A DNA stretch of 64,000 nucleotides from Syngnathus acus (lineage: Eukaryota; Chordata; Actinopteri; Syngnathiformes; Syngnathidae), in the NCBI RefSeq assembly GCF_901709675.1, contig NC_051089.1, forward strand, positions 16,419,976-16,483,975. The letters are read 5' to 3'. This document shows, piece after piece, positions 1 to 22,564 of the stretch. The number at the start of each line of letters is the position of its first letter. The first letter of the stretch is position 1. The notes beneath the pieces are model-generated. The model had not been told where the DNA came from. It was given only the letters and a program-made list of their open reading frames with translations, and did not search any database. A program made the translations under genes and the position numbers.

Positions 1-1480
1 CACCAACACCAAATTTATACTCAAGGAACTTTGTTGGCAAAGAGATCTTTTTTTTTTTCTGTCAGCACTCCTTGTACATCGACACACATTCGCACGCGGC
101 AACCCAACATGTGACATTTAACTGCTGACAATACGAGAATTCAACCTTGTCCCTTTGTACAGCCTCCAGACTGTTATGTTAGGACCGCTAATTATATACT
201 ATGGTATGTGTATGTGTCATTATTATTCCTATTTGACACATTTTGAGAGCCAGCGAGAATGCAGAGTGCCTCATGTTAATTCAGTTTCCGTCTCCAATGA
301 ATTTTAATGTAAATTGCGATAAAATCCACAATGATGCCAGGCTACGAGGAAACAAATAACCTTCAACACAACTCACACACTCCCCCCCACCTAACCAGGA
401 ATGGCATGCACTGTTTTGACTCCGTCTCTTAGTCACCCTTTGAACCACTCAAAATGGGAAGGTGGGGTTTCTACGGTGTCATTTGCTGACACTTTTTGGG
501 CCGGATGAGATTTTTCCGCATGTTTGTTCAGCCTGCTCAATCTGGTGTCACTTTGTAAGGTCTCTCCTCCTCGTCTCTTTTATTTAGTAACACAAGGCTA
601 CGTGAGACATGGAGAGCAGTGTAAAATAAACGCTAGCTTTTAACTCTCGAAATGTCATGAGTTTATGAATGATATAAAATAAATTCTCTACTATTATATA
701 TGTTTTATACTTGGCACCCAGTGGCATCATCATATTGTGACATTGCATGCCCGAGCATGCTCTTTCTTACGCTTTGGTTTATGAGGTTGTTAATGTGGGA
801 AAAAATAATAAAATGTTTGAAATATGAAATAGTGACTCGTGGTTATTGAATGCCATCATTGAGATGGTTTCTACTTTGTCACAGGTTATTTCATGAGAAA
901 CAAATCAATATAAAGCCTATCAAAGCCTAATATCAACCCTTAACACCTGTCAGAATGCATATATTGTTCGTTTGGAGGCAAATTTTAAAAATTGTAATTT
1001 TTGGAAAAATAAATCACAGCTATTATACTATTACAATACGTACTTTCTTTCTTTCACTTTTACTAACTGAAATTCCTCATGAGAAGGTCATGTTGAACTC
1101 CGCTGTATGTTTTGTGTTGCACACTACTCAGAGAACCAAATCACATGCATTTTGCGGCTCAAAAATTGCATCACAAGCACTAATGTGCGATTTATAACCC
1201 ATGGTGCGCAAATCATGGATAAATCCAAGAGAGGTTTCTGAAGAAAATAGAAGCTTAATACTGCATGCTTCATGAACTATTCTTAACATCACATCACATT
1301 AACCAGGTAAATATAAGATCCCTATGTGTGCTGATATGTAAAAGAAAATGGTATTTGTTCTTGGTGTAAAAAAAACAAGTGACCCCCCACATACACGCAC
1401 AGTAAATATGTGCGTGTGTTATGCAAACCTACAGAGGTGGTTCGTGACAGCTTGTGGCCGTGTGCTGTCCCCTCGCCAGT
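1..1480. other. Region without a recognisable gene
   Basis: AT-rich sequence with only short open frames that resemble nothing I know. An AATAAA-like run near 805-815 could be a polyadenylation signal of a plus-strand gene starting left of the window, in which case part of 1-830 would be its 3' UTR; this cannot be shown here. No repeat family was recognised. Confidence 0.3.
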
Positions 1481-2330
1481 GACGGCTCAGTTGATTACTT
1501 ACAACACTGCCCCCTAGCGTTGTGCTGCTGTAAAAGCGACATTTGTGATTTCTTTCCACTTCCTCGTCGTCTTTGTGCTCGTTTTTGTGAGTAACCCTGA
1601 GTCGTTCACTCCCCGTTATCTCCCCCGTGATTGTTTTCGTCCTCCTTAGTGGAGCTGCTTGATGGGGCAGCCACGGTTGTAGCTGAGCTCACTGCGTGGT
1701 TTCCGGTGTTCGTTTGTCTGCAGAAGGATGGCGTCGAGTTCCTACCGCATCCCTTCTACCGCCGGTCCTCCGACACCTACTTACACCGAACCTTGCCGGC
1801 TCCGGTCCAAAGACAGCAGTGAGAAACCTCAATAAGCGACCCGGGTACGTTTTGACGAATGCGTGTTTGCAGAGTGTGACCTTTGCAGATGTGAGAGGCT
1901 AAGGCTGCGAGAGGGGAGTTTTACCCGCGGTTTGGCGGAGGCCTACTTTAGATTCGGGGTCAGCTCTCCATGGAGGCTTTCATCTATCGTTGGACCAGGC
2001 AATCTAGTGGCCTTTCATAAAATGCTCGTGCAAAGCGGCGATTGTATTTCAGCGTCTTCTGTTGCACTTTTGTCATTGTTGAATAATTTGTTACAAAACA
2101 GAAAGCGGTAGTTATTTGAAAATAGCAATAGCCAAATAATTGCAAAGGAGGTCCACTTGTTTAGTAACGTAAAGGCTGCAGACCAGCGGCTAGCTGTTAG
2201 CTGCCGCAGCTACGAGCTACGGCTACGGCTTCAAAATGGTGCAGATTTCCATTCCAAATCGTGACCAGGTTTGCATGGAAGGTTTGCTAGTACATGTAGC
2301 TGTGGAGTACCAAGTGCACGTAAGTTACAC
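1480..2330 (+). promoter_or_regulatory. znf319: Probable znf319 promoter and 5' UTR exon region
   Basis: GC content rises relative to both sides, and the stretch lies upstream of the single znf319 coding exon. A polypyrimidine tract and splice acceptor end at 2745, so the coding exon starts at 2746 and at least one untranslated exon should lie upstream. Possible donors are at 1586 (GTGAGT) and 1820 (GTGAGA). I cannot choose the transcription start or the exact first exon from sequence alone. The small open frames here look like chance. Confidence 0.35.
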
Positions 2331-2880
2331 GTTCGGCGAACTCGCCCGTATATTGTGGTGCATGATTTCATTCAGGAAATAGACTAAGCCCGGCTTGGTC
2401 ACAAAACGCTATTATTTGATAGCCGCATTTTAGCGACATTCCTGCAATGCATATATTTATAATTCGGTGTCCTTTCATACCATTGATTATAATCTAATAT
2501 CGCTGTGTTGTGGTTCCCAAAAGTCTATTTTGTTAACGTTAATTTGTAACATGTGTTTAGAAAATCTGACTGAAAGGGCTTGGAGCCTTCGACTTTCTTA
2601 TTTAGGTGCTTTACTTTTTGTAGACTAGAATTGTCTACTTATTCATGCATGCATAGTCTATTAGCCTACTTCTATGCAACATAATGGTCAGTTAATCAAT
2701 CTGCATCACACATCCTAATTCTGTGATTGTTTTGTCTGCCTCCAGGTCTTCATGTTTATTTCTAAGAACGTGTGTAACCAACAGAGAGCCCACCTTCCTG
2801 ATACTGTGTCATAAACACCAGTCTGCTCTGTGTGTCATTTCAAAACTCACCTCCTAAACTCTGAATATTCAAGTGCAAGA

Positions 2881-4647
2881 ATGACGGAGGCGTGGCAACA
2901 GCAGCAGCAGCACACAGTGGCTCCACCTTCTGTAGTGCACACACTTCCCCAGACAACGGACGCGCTGGCCTGCACCGTGTACGGCGTTGTCCTGCAACCG
3001 GATTCTTCTCTGCAACAGCAGCAACAGCTGGGCCAGCAGCAGCATGTTGTGCAAGCACAGCAGCCCTCCATGCAGCTAGGTGGCGAAAGAGTGCATAAGT
3101 GTGGCGCCTGCGGACACGACATCTCTCACTTGGCCAACCCCCACGAGCATCAATGCATGGTGACCCAGGACAGGTCTTTCCAGTGCACACAGTGCATGAA
3201 GATCTTCAGCCAAGCCACGGACCTGCTGGAGCATCAGTGCGTGCAGGTGGAACAGAAGCCTTTTGTTTGCGGCGTGTGTAAGATGGGCTTTTCCTTGCTC
3301 ACTTCTTTGGCCCAGCATCACAACTCCCACGGCAATGGAAACAACCCAATGAAGTGCTCCATTTGCGAGAAAACGTACCGTCCCGGATCCGGAAACGTCA
3401 CTCCCACCTCGTCGGCGGCCAATCCGCAGCAGCCCTCCACCGGAGAGACATCTGGTGGCGGTGCGGCAATCAGTGCCTCATCCCCACCAGCTTTTGAGGC
3501 CTCTGCCCCCGATAGGCCGTACAAGTGCTCAGTGTGCCATAAGTCCTTCCGGCATTTGTCCGAGCTGACCCGCCACGAGAGGGTCCACACAGGTGAGAAG
3601 CCGTACAAATGCGATACATGCGATAAAAGCTTCAGCCAGTCTTCGCATTTGGCTCACCACCAGCGCACACACAGCTCCGAGCGGCCATACAAGTGCGCTG
3701 TGTGCGAGAAGAGCTTTAAGCACCGCTCTCACCTCGTGCGCCACATGTACGCCCATTCGGGCGAGCACCTATTCAAGTGCAACCTGTGCGAGATGCACTT
3801 TAAGGAGTCGTCGGAGCTCCTGCACCATCAATGCCAGCCGGAAGGAGAAAGGCCTTTCCGATGCGGCTCGTGTGGAAAGAGCTTCAAGCGGCCGTCGGAC
3901 CTGCGGCAGCACGAGCGCACTCATTCCGAGGAGCGACCCTTTCAGTGCGAGGAATGCCAGATGAGCTTCAAGCAGCAGTACGCTCTCGTACGCCACCGGC
4001 GCACCCATAAGAATCCGGCCGACCGCCCTTTCAAGTGTAATCTTTGTGATAAAGGCTTCCTGCAGCCCTCCCACCTGCTTTACCATCAGCAGGTGCATGG
4101 CATGGAAAGCTTGTTTAAGTGCGCATCTTGCCAGAAGTCCTTTAGCCAATCCGGAGAGCTGTTGAGGCACAAATGTGGAGGGGAAGTTGAGAAGCCCTAC
4201 AAGTGTGACGTGTGCGGCAAAGGTTACAAAAAGAACTCCACGCTGCAACGCCACCAAAACACTCACTGCGCAGAGAAGCCGCTGAAATGCTCTCTGTGTG
4301 ACAAGCGCTTTGTGTCATCCTCAGAGTTTGTCCAGCACCGCTGCGACCCGACCCGCGAGAAACCGCTGAAATGTCCCGACTGTGAGAAACGCTTCAGGTA
4401 CTCGTCCGAGTTGCAGCGCCACCGTCGCGTCCACACAGGGGAGAAACCTTTCAAGTGCGCCAGCTGTGACAAGAGCTTCAAGCAACGCGAGCACTTGGCC
4501 AAGCATCAGAGCGTGCACTCGCGGGAGACACAGTTTAAATGCGTGTGGTGCGGCGAGCGCTTTGTCGACCTCGCCGCTCTGCAGGAACACACGGTCCAAC
4601 ACACCGCCGAAGGGGAGAGCTTCCCCGAAGCGCCCTGTATACCGTGA
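2881..4647 (+). CDS. znf319: Zinc finger protein 319-like, multi-C2H2 nuclear protein
   Basis: The product is 588 aa from one uninterrupted exon. I chose the ATG at 2881, not the in-frame one at 2830, because the N-terminus MTEAWQQ matches the MSESWQQ start I recall for ZNF319, and the upstream 17 codons look like UTR. A Gln-rich N-terminal ~65 residues is followed by about 17 zinc-finger units to the C-terminus. Most are C2H2 with TGEKP-like linkers. Units 2, 8, 12 and 14 end in Cys instead of His (C2HC), and unit 4 lacks its histidines and runs into a Ser/Pro/Ala-rich spacer. The protein is predicted to be nuclear and DNA-binding; its targets are unknown to me. An AATAAA at 5317-5322 would give a 3' UTR of about 670 bases. 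Family assignment is strong; function is inferred from family only. Confidence 0.9.
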   Translation: MTEAWQQQQQHTVAPPSVVHTLPQTTDALACTVYGVVLQPDSSLQQQQQLGQQQHVVQAQQPSMQLGGERVHKCGACGHDISHLANPHEHQCMVTQDRSFQCTQCMKIFSQATDLLEHQCVQVEQKPFVCGVCKMGFSLLTSLAQHHNSHGNGNNPMKCSICEKTYRPGSGNVTPTSSAANPQQPSTGETSGGGAAISASSPPAFEASAPDRPYKCSVCHKSFRHLSELTRHERVHTGEKPYKCDTCDKSFSQSSHLAHHQRTHSSERPYKCAVCEKSFKHRSHLVRHMYAHSGEHLFKCNLCEMHFKESSELLHHQCQPEGERPFRCGSCGKSFKRPSDLRQHERTHSEERPFQCEECQMSFKQQYALVRHRRTHKNPADRPFKCNLCDKGFLQPSHLLYHQQVHGMESLFKCASCQKSFSQSGELLRHKCGGEVEKPYKCDVCGKGYKKNSTLQRHQNTHCAEKPLKCSLCDKRFVSSSEFVQHRCDPTREKPLKCPDCEKRFRYSSELQRHRRVHTGEKPFKCASCDKSFKQREHLAKHQSVHSRETQFKCVWCGERFVDLAALQEHTVQHTAEGESFPEAPCIP

Positions 4648-5345
4648 CCGCCGTGATTCAGCAACCCCGGACAGTAAATAGAGCAACATGTCATCGCCGC
4701 CTCCACGTTCAAACTTGGTTGCTTCAAACACGCGCCCGTAAACGAAGATTCCTCATGTCTTGTACAGCGTCCATCGTGTGAAGACTCCATTATCCTTCCG
4801 TGACTAAAAGGTGAAACTCTGGGCCAGAGAATGATTCTTCAGTAACTGTTGTTGTAAAGAGCAAAAACAAAGCAAAAAGTAAAAGGTGGAGAGATCGTGC
4901 TGATCAGCCCTAATGTTGCATGTGATGTGATTGCATTTGTTTTTTTGTTTTTTTTACTGTTTACTCTTGCAAGCTGGACAGCAAGACAGCTGTCAAATGC
5001 GCCCTCATGTATTTTACGCCCCATGTCCGTGTGCCTTTTTTTAACAGATCTCGTTTTATTGAGTAATAGCCGAGCGACTCCCTCCCATCCACGCACAGTG
5101 TCCGCCCTGTGCAGCAGTCTGTTCACATACTCGACCTTAGATAGTATCTTCTGTGCATGAATATTTATCACTCTTAATCTCACTATTGTATTATAGGTTT
5201 TTTTATTTAGATAAAAAAAACAACAAGAAAAAAGGTGAATTTGTGAAGTGTATAGCCCAAGTCCTATTAAACGTGATGTTGCATCAATGTATTCAAACAA
5301 ATGACATTTGGTAACTAATAAATACCTATTATGTCATGAGAACAC
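4648..5345 (+). other. znf319: znf319 3' UTR with polyadenylation signal
   Basis: The sequence between the stop codon and an AATAAA at 5317-5322 is AT-rich and has no long plus-strand frame. No other gene intervenes, so it is best read as the 3' UTR. The transcript end is inferred, not seen. Confidence 0.5.
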
Positions 5346-6660
5346 TTGACATGTGCAATAGAAATGCACAATGTAATATTTATAACTACTGATTCATCGC
5401 ATAGTCTACCCTATTATTATAGATTGTGTGTATGCGCTCATGTAAACATTGAAAAAAATGTGTAGTGCTTCTGTTACGTTTTATTTTTACTATTGATAAG
5501 CTTGCTGATATTTTGCAAGGACTGAAGTTTCCATTTGAATTATTATGTTTATTCTGATGAACTATCATTATATTGTTCACGTGTAAGTAATTCGCAAATT
5601 ACTCTGTGGTAGATGAAAATAATCCTCCCAGGATTCCTCAGCTATACTTGAGTATACTTGACTCCACACAGCCTCAAGCTGCAACATGTGTTTTGTTCTG
5701 AGGATAAAGTGGGAAAAATGTATGAAAGTTCACAATTTGATATTTCTATAAAGTCATTTTTTGCAGTATATTTGAAGAAGCATTTGAGAAATTGAGCTGA
5801 CATGGACAAAGGGACTGGCAGAGGGTGATCATGTCATAATTTGGTAAAGAATTTTAAAAAGGTATCATTTAGACTCCTGTTCATAGTGTACACAGACAAA
5901 AAAAAAATAAACCACATTGTGGAATATCAAAGTGTATACAGATTTCATGAACTGATATAGTCATTTCTTTAATCCTTACAAATTGTGTATACTGTTGTGG
6001 CATTTAGTTTACAATGAGTGGTTTTGAAATGCTGAGGCAGATCCTTGCTATAGATAAAATTGACCACTCAGCTTTGGCGCATAAATTGATTTCACTGCTG
6101 TATATTTTGTATTGCATCATGTAAGTCAGACAGGTTGAAGGCAAAACATTTCATTTTAATACTAAAGTATGGCTCAATGGTGACCTACACCGTAAAATGT
6201 ATTGAGCCTGTAGAAGTGCCCAAAGGCCCAACTTACTGTTTGGTGGCTTTGGAGTTGTGGGGGTGGTCTAGCAAAATTGCTTAAAAAATACACATCATGA
6301 ATTGCTTAGGGTTACTCGGACGCCATTGTGAGCAATCATTGGGGTGCTGACTGTTGCCTATCAACCACAAAATTTGGAGACAAGAAATGTGAGGCACACT
6401 TTTTAACCACAAGGACTTACACTATGCTGCCCAGGGATGTGGGTTGTAGTTAAGACTGTTACAAATACCTGGCTGTAGAGGGCGACAGAGTTCTTGCAGT
6501 CATGAGCATTCTTTGTGATTTTCCCCGACATAAAATGTTGTTAATTATTAAAACTCTTGGATTTGTAAACGCATTTTGAGACTATTATAGATTAAATCGC
6601 ATACACAGGAGTGCAAAGATTTACAATTTGACAATTAGAAGTAAATTTAGTATTGTGTAC
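5346..6660. other. Intergenic stretch, nothing recognised
   Basis: AT-rich intergenic DNA between znf319 and the palindrome upstream of csnk2a2. I see no gene, RNA gene or known repeat family in it. Confidence 0.4.
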
Positions 6661-6666
6661 AAAAAA

Positions 6667-6946
6667 GTTGACTACATTATTTAACATTCAAATGTTAAAT
6701 CTTATTTTGTTGAATAACAAATAAGACCCACATTGTAAATGAACGCCTTTTAATTTTATTTATAAATATTAAGCATGTAAGGGGTTGACGGGACAATTGT
6801 TGACTACATTATTTAACGTTAAATAATGTAGTCAACAATTGTTTATCTCTCACCCGTCAACCCCTTACATGCTTAATATTTATAAATAAAATTAAAAGGT
6901 GTTCATTTACAATGTGGGTCTTATTTGTTATTCAACAAAATAAGAC
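6667..6946. repeat. Large near-perfect inverted repeat (foldback)
   Basis: Two arms (about 6700-6817 and 6818-6946) meet with no spacer at position 6817/6818 and are almost exact reverse complements. The only clear differences are one substitution and a 10-base insertion (TTATCTCTCA) in the right arm. A 19-base motif starting GTTGACTACATT occurs at 6667-6685 and 6799-6817 and inverted at 6818-6836. The structure could be a foldback MITE, an inverted duplication made by template switching, or a long-read assembly artefact. No coding capacity. It sits roughly 50-300 bases upstream of the likely csnk2a2 promoter. Confidence 0.85.
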
Positions 6947-6949
6947 GCG

Positions 6950-7880
6950 ATAAAAGGTCATAGGTTTGCTTCCGGTTAAGAGAAGAAGGAAGTTTATACT
7001 CCCGCAAAGTGTTTTGTAGCCAGTTGAATTCATTAAGCCAATACCGATGAACGTTACACATAGTTTTAGTCGTAACCACATTGGTGGTAAAACATCGCCC
7101 GGTGGAGGGAAAGGTTCTGTTGTTCACACGTAGATGTCGACCGGATTCGACACTTCCTCGACGAGGTTAGCCTGCTCACGTTAGCTCTGCTGCTGATTTA
7201 ATTTAGGTCAAATAGTCACCAAGGTCTTTGACGTCTCAATATCCCGAAGGTGTGAATGACCTACTAGTGTCTCGAATGCTAAGATAAATAAATAAAGCAT
7301 GTCTGCTGATTGTTAAAAAATGAAACCACCCAATACTATTAGAAAGTCGCCTTTTAGCTAAATAATTCAAATTACGTTTTGTTTTCATTTAACTTGATCA
7401 ATTCTGATGGTGCACTACATCTGGATTTTTTTCAACCTCATGTCATTTTTTCAGGAGTTAATATAGTGTTTATCACATAAAATGAAAAACGTGATAATTT
7501 CGTTGCATTGACAGTGCCAAGTTTATTTATTATTTTACTTTTTCGACTTTAAACTGAAACTTACATTTGCTGAATTTCTGTCTTTTGTGTCTGCCATTAT
7601 AGAGTCCATTTTCTCTCTTGTGCCTTTGTAGCTGGCGCCTCTTCATTCCATCCTGCCCAGCATCCTAAGGGCCACCACACATTCCATCATCGTAGCGCTC
7701 TCCTTCTGTTCATCAGTGGTGGTAGGTCATCCCGGCTCTTCACAACCAGCCAAACCCAATGGTATAGCCAACAAAGAGGTCTTAAAGCCACTGGGTCTGG
7801 AGAATCAGTGTGCTGCCTTCCAGTACTGGGTCAACCAAAATTCAGTGGAAAGTCTTCACCACCGAGCCTCAAGGTGTGCC
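6950..7880 (+). promoter_or_regulatory. csnk2a2: Probable csnk2a2 promoter and 5' UTR
   Basis: This lies between the palindrome and the csnk2a2 ATG. A pyrimidine-rich tract ending in TAG at 7631 is a plausible acceptor, making 7632-7880 untranslated sequence of the first coding exon. An untranslated first exon probably lies within 6970-7260, but no donor stands out clearly. An in-frame-looking open frame from 7716 reads through into the coding exon; I take it as UTR because the kinase family begins at MPG. Confidence 0.35.
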
Positions 7881-18701
<10,821 letters not shown>

Positions 18702-18773
18702 TAAACAGCAGGCAGGTAAGTACACAGCATCACTACTAATACAGTTCCGGCCAAAAGCACCATCATTCAATAC

Positions 18774-18860
18774 AGTGAACCCTCATTTTTCACGGGGGTT
18801 ACGTTCCAAAAAGAACCCGTGATGGGCGAAATCCGTGAAGTAGAGAAAAATATATTGTTA
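18774..18860 (+). repeat. Fragment of a CAGTGAACCCTC-ended DNA transposon
   Basis: TACAGTGAACCCTCATTTTT followed by CACGGGGGTTACGTTCC resembles the terminus of a common fish TA-target element. Only one end is recognisable. Confidence 0.45.
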
Positions 18861-19169
18861 CAATATCCATAAAAGACTTTTATGAAACAAATTAATTAAT
18901 TAATTTATTTATTTATAGAGCGCATTTTAAACCAGCTGCAGCTGTAACAAAGCATTTACATAGAACATAATGGTACAAGCACAAACACAGTGATTGTGTT
19001 TTGATTTACTGTTTTTACTGTCTTTGTGGTTGTACCATTGCTATGGTGGGAGAGAGGGAGGGAAAAAGAAAGAGGGAGGGAGAGAGATGGGCAGGGTGGG
19101 TATAGAGGGAGAGATGGGTGGGAGAGAGGCTAAAGCCGACGCTATCTAGTGATTTGAGCATTCTAAATT

Positions 19170-19312
19170 GTCCTTAGGTGTGATTGTGACTATGACTGTG
19201 AATGGAATTGGGGACCAGTTCAGGCTGTACTGCCTGAAGATCACAGGGATGGGATCCAGCACACGCGCGATCCTTGTGAGATTAAAGTTGTTTGGATAAT
19301 GGATGGATGAAT
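19170..19312 (+). repeat. 3' part of the tRNA-derived (ATGG)n-tailed SINE
   Basis: It includes GGACCAGTTCAGGCTGTACTG, GGGATGGGATCCAGCACACG and the tail AATGGATGGATGA. This corresponds in plus orientation to the 3' half of the SINE copies at 24253-24508, 33568-33927 and 49701-50020. Confidence 0.55.
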
Positions 19313-21284
19313 TCCTGATGAATCTTTTCTCACACCCAAACAAAGGAAATCAATTTGAATCCCGATGCATTTGAAATTGCAACAGTTTTCTGGGAGAAGT
19401 GGTGCATTGTCTGACAGAAGCACAGAGATGCAAATGTTTTTGGCCATGACAACATAGTACTGGATTAAATGTGCCGGTCTTCTTGCACATTTCATCAGAG
19501 ACTAGAGGTTAATAGCGCTGTCTCCACCCAGTCTCAGAGAGTGGCACAGCTCAGTGGTTTCCCAATTGCAGCAATTGCAATTAATAGCAAAAAAAGAAAA
19601 AAAAATGTAGATGACTTAATGATCTGGTCCTCATGGAGCCAGAGCATTGCTTTCACTTTCTGCTTTAACTACTCATCTTGCCCTAGCTCTGTCCTAGCAG
19701 AACTGATAGTGATAGAATTGTATGACTGATTATGACTCATTTAACGAGTATATTTGTTCTCTCTCTCTCCAGGAAGATCTCAAATCGCAGCGATCTCTGT
19801 CTCCACACCAGCAGCCGTACGGATGTCACTTTTGCAGCACTCACCGATCTATATTTACTGCTTGGAGTTGAAGACCAAACCTTAAAGATCAAGTGTGAAG
19901 TAATTTCAGAAAATGCCAAATGAAATCTCTTTACAGCACAAAGTAATCATTCAAATAATAATATCTGAAAAAATAATTTCATATATTTGACAAAGTAATT
20001 GTTTTCCTGAAGTGAGGTCCTGGCGAGGGACAAACGCTGAAGTGTGATGTCATTTGAAGAACAATTTGGCAGAAGTCAACTTGGAAAATGTAAAAAGCCA
20101 GTCAAAAATCGAGTCAGAAAGCCATATTTTAAACTTTTTCATTGCCTCAAAATACTTTTGGTGTGTGTTCTCATCATACTTTTTAAACATTGTGTTTATT
20201 CTTGCGCAGGACATCCAGCCTGCTTATATTTTTGGACTTTTTTTTTTCAGTTGTCAGGATGACCCACCTGTTTGCGTATAGTAAGTATTTTCTTAAGGGG
20301 TCACTCATCGAAGATTACCAAGCATATGCATTTTCGTTGATAAGCGCGTTGCTTTGGGTCTAATTAAGAACCTGTGTGGTTTGCGTTAAAAAAAAACAAA
20401 AAACTAACGAAAGAATGCTTAAAATAGTTTGAGCCGTTAGTACAGTATTACTCAAACAAATGTTGGCCAAGTTCACTTCACACTTAATCTTTAATTTCCC
20501 CAGTCTATCCCTACTGATGAAACTGTTCTTTGAGCAAATGACTGTTTTCTAAGATTACATCAGGTATTGTGCTGCAAGCCTGTGCCTGTCATCTGTTGTG
20601 ACCAGAGATCTAGTTCTGATATTAGCACTGAGTGGTTTGTAAGATATTTTCTACTATAAAGTGAACAGTATATTGAAAGAGAATAAACCATTTTTATTTA
20701 AACATTTGTGTTGGGATAGTCACTTCATCTTGATAGTGAGGAAATAAGACTATTTGGGAAGTATTCTATTTAAAAACAAAGAAAAAAAGTTTTTTTTTTG
20801 CAAATCTTTAAAGACATCATGTGCAGTCTTGAAACTTCTCCCAAGAGCCACTCCCTGGTCTAACCCTAAGAAATGCCCCAAATTCATTTACACACGTCCA
20901 TGGTGGCTTGCAAAGGTTGCTACATTGCTATTATTCCTATTTAATGTTGGCCTAAACATGACAAGTTACCAGTTCAATTTATGTTCTATATTTGGAATGT
21001 ACAATCAGTTAAAACATAAGCCAACTCTTGGGTTATAAAGTGACCCAAAAACTTTTTTTTTAATCACTCAAAAATCGACCTTTAAATAACCATACCTCAG
21101 AAAGTGCCCTGAAAACAAACAAAACACTTCACTTATGCAGAATAACTGTTACAGATAAACACCAGGCTTTCCTTAGATTTTTGAAAAATCTATGTTAAAT
21201 ATGTTGTAAAAAACACACGCTACATAACAGTGTTAGCTTATTTACAGCAGGAGATGAAAGAAAAAAAAAAAAAAAATTATGTAG

Positions 21285-22564
21285 CAGATATTTATTAAAT
21301 ACACAGTACATTCAAGTTCATGGAAATCAATCAATCACCTTTGTCGTTACCCAATACTAGGCAACGAGATGTAATTAACAGGCTAAATTTGCCCAAGAAA
21401 CATAAAAAACAATGACTAACAGTGCGTACAGGCTTGTCGGCATTAGACATTACGGCGCTCCAAGATCTTAGATGGAGAGAGAACACAAGGGAGGAGGGGG
21501 AGAAAGAAAGTTGGGGCTCAATTTACACACTCCTTGATTGAAGGTAATTTGAGTCTAGAAAAAACCCTCAGCGCAAACATGAAACCGATCAAAATTCATC
21601 AGGTCTGGCTGCGATACCACCCCAACCTGGTCCTGGTTTACCTGCCAGAATGTGTCCGAGGAATGTTTGAACCAAAATTAGTTAACCTGAGATACATGCA
21701 ATTCAAAGTGTCATTAACAGTAGAAAGTAGCAAGAAAACACAAGAGGAGAAAGCCATCGAGGTAAGTCAAATGATAGTCCCGTGGCACGTTCACTCATGA
21801 TGGACCAACGGCTGCTGATTAAAAAAATAAAATAATTTGAAACATGAAAGTTCTGTTTTGAAGCCATAGGTGTATGTTAATAGGGAGTTGCTGTTAATCT
21901 TGCTACGCAAAAATGACATCAACCCTCTCAACAATTTTCCTCAAGTATTTTATCGCTGGATCACATCACAGTATCCGATTGATAGAAAGACCCAAAACAA
22001 TGTTAAGACAAATCATACTCAGGAACACTGAAATGTAAATCCTCCCTGAGGCCACTGGCACTTGATTTCAAAGATTCATGGCCTCCCATGATTATATATT
22101 AGTGTCATTTTAATTGACATGATACAAATGTTCTAAGGCAAAAAAAGACAAAAAAACCCCACCACAACAACATACAAATATGTTTAAAGCTAATGTTGGT
22201 AACATTCAGTTTGAACCCTCAAAAAAATTGCATAAATACATGTGATTGTTGAAATTAATTTGCAGCAGTGTCTTGTTGGTTTCGATGATAATTTGACATT
22301 AATCTGATAGTTATAGTGCATATGACATGGCGTGACGTGAAATCATAGTGAGAGAAGTGAAGGTGAGTGAGGGAGCTTTGCTGTGCCTAAAAGCCTTTAC
22401 ATACATGCGATGGACAAAAGTGAATGGAGCGAGAGGTGCTTGTGCGTACGTCCCTTTTTATTTGTAACATTCAAGTTTAATAAAAAATGCTCAGAGAATC
22501 GCTAACACTGAATCATTTTTGGTGCCATTCAGCTCACCGAGTGGCTTCAGGTGGTGCAAGGGGG
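21285..22564 (-). other. matcap1: Probable matcap1 3' UTR
   Basis: Downstream of the matcap1 stop on the minus strand, the next AATAAA (read as TTTATT on the plus strand) lies near 21290. This gives a long AT-rich 3' UTR ending about 600 bases from the csnk2a2 polyadenylation signal at 20682. A plus-strand open frame at 21534-21800 overlaps it and is discussed separately. Confidence 0.4.

Larger units (their letters stand above)
18702..20690 (+). other. csnk2a2: csnk2a2 3' UTR, split by a possible intron
   Basis: Fourteen bases after the stop there is a strong donor (GCAG then GTAAGT at 18716). A pyrimidine tract and acceptor end at 19772 (CTCTCTCCAG), so the 3' UTR may continue in an exon from 19773. 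An AATAAA lies at 20682-20687. The putative intron contains a transposon end with ACAGTGAACCCTC (about 18774-18840) and a SINE tail. If the intron is real, the stop is close enough to the junction (<50 bases) not to trigger decay. This is inferred only. Confidence 0.5.

Noticed and set aside
2840-4790. Several long minus-strand and alternate-frame open frames across znf319
   Set aside because: They overlap the strongly recognised zinc-finger frame and consist of its GC-rich codon shadow; no family resemblance of their own.
4839-5300. 153-codon minus-strand frame downstream of znf319
   Set aside because: Low-complexity, Lys/Asn-rich translation of AT-rich 3' UTR; no start context or splice structure that supports a gene.
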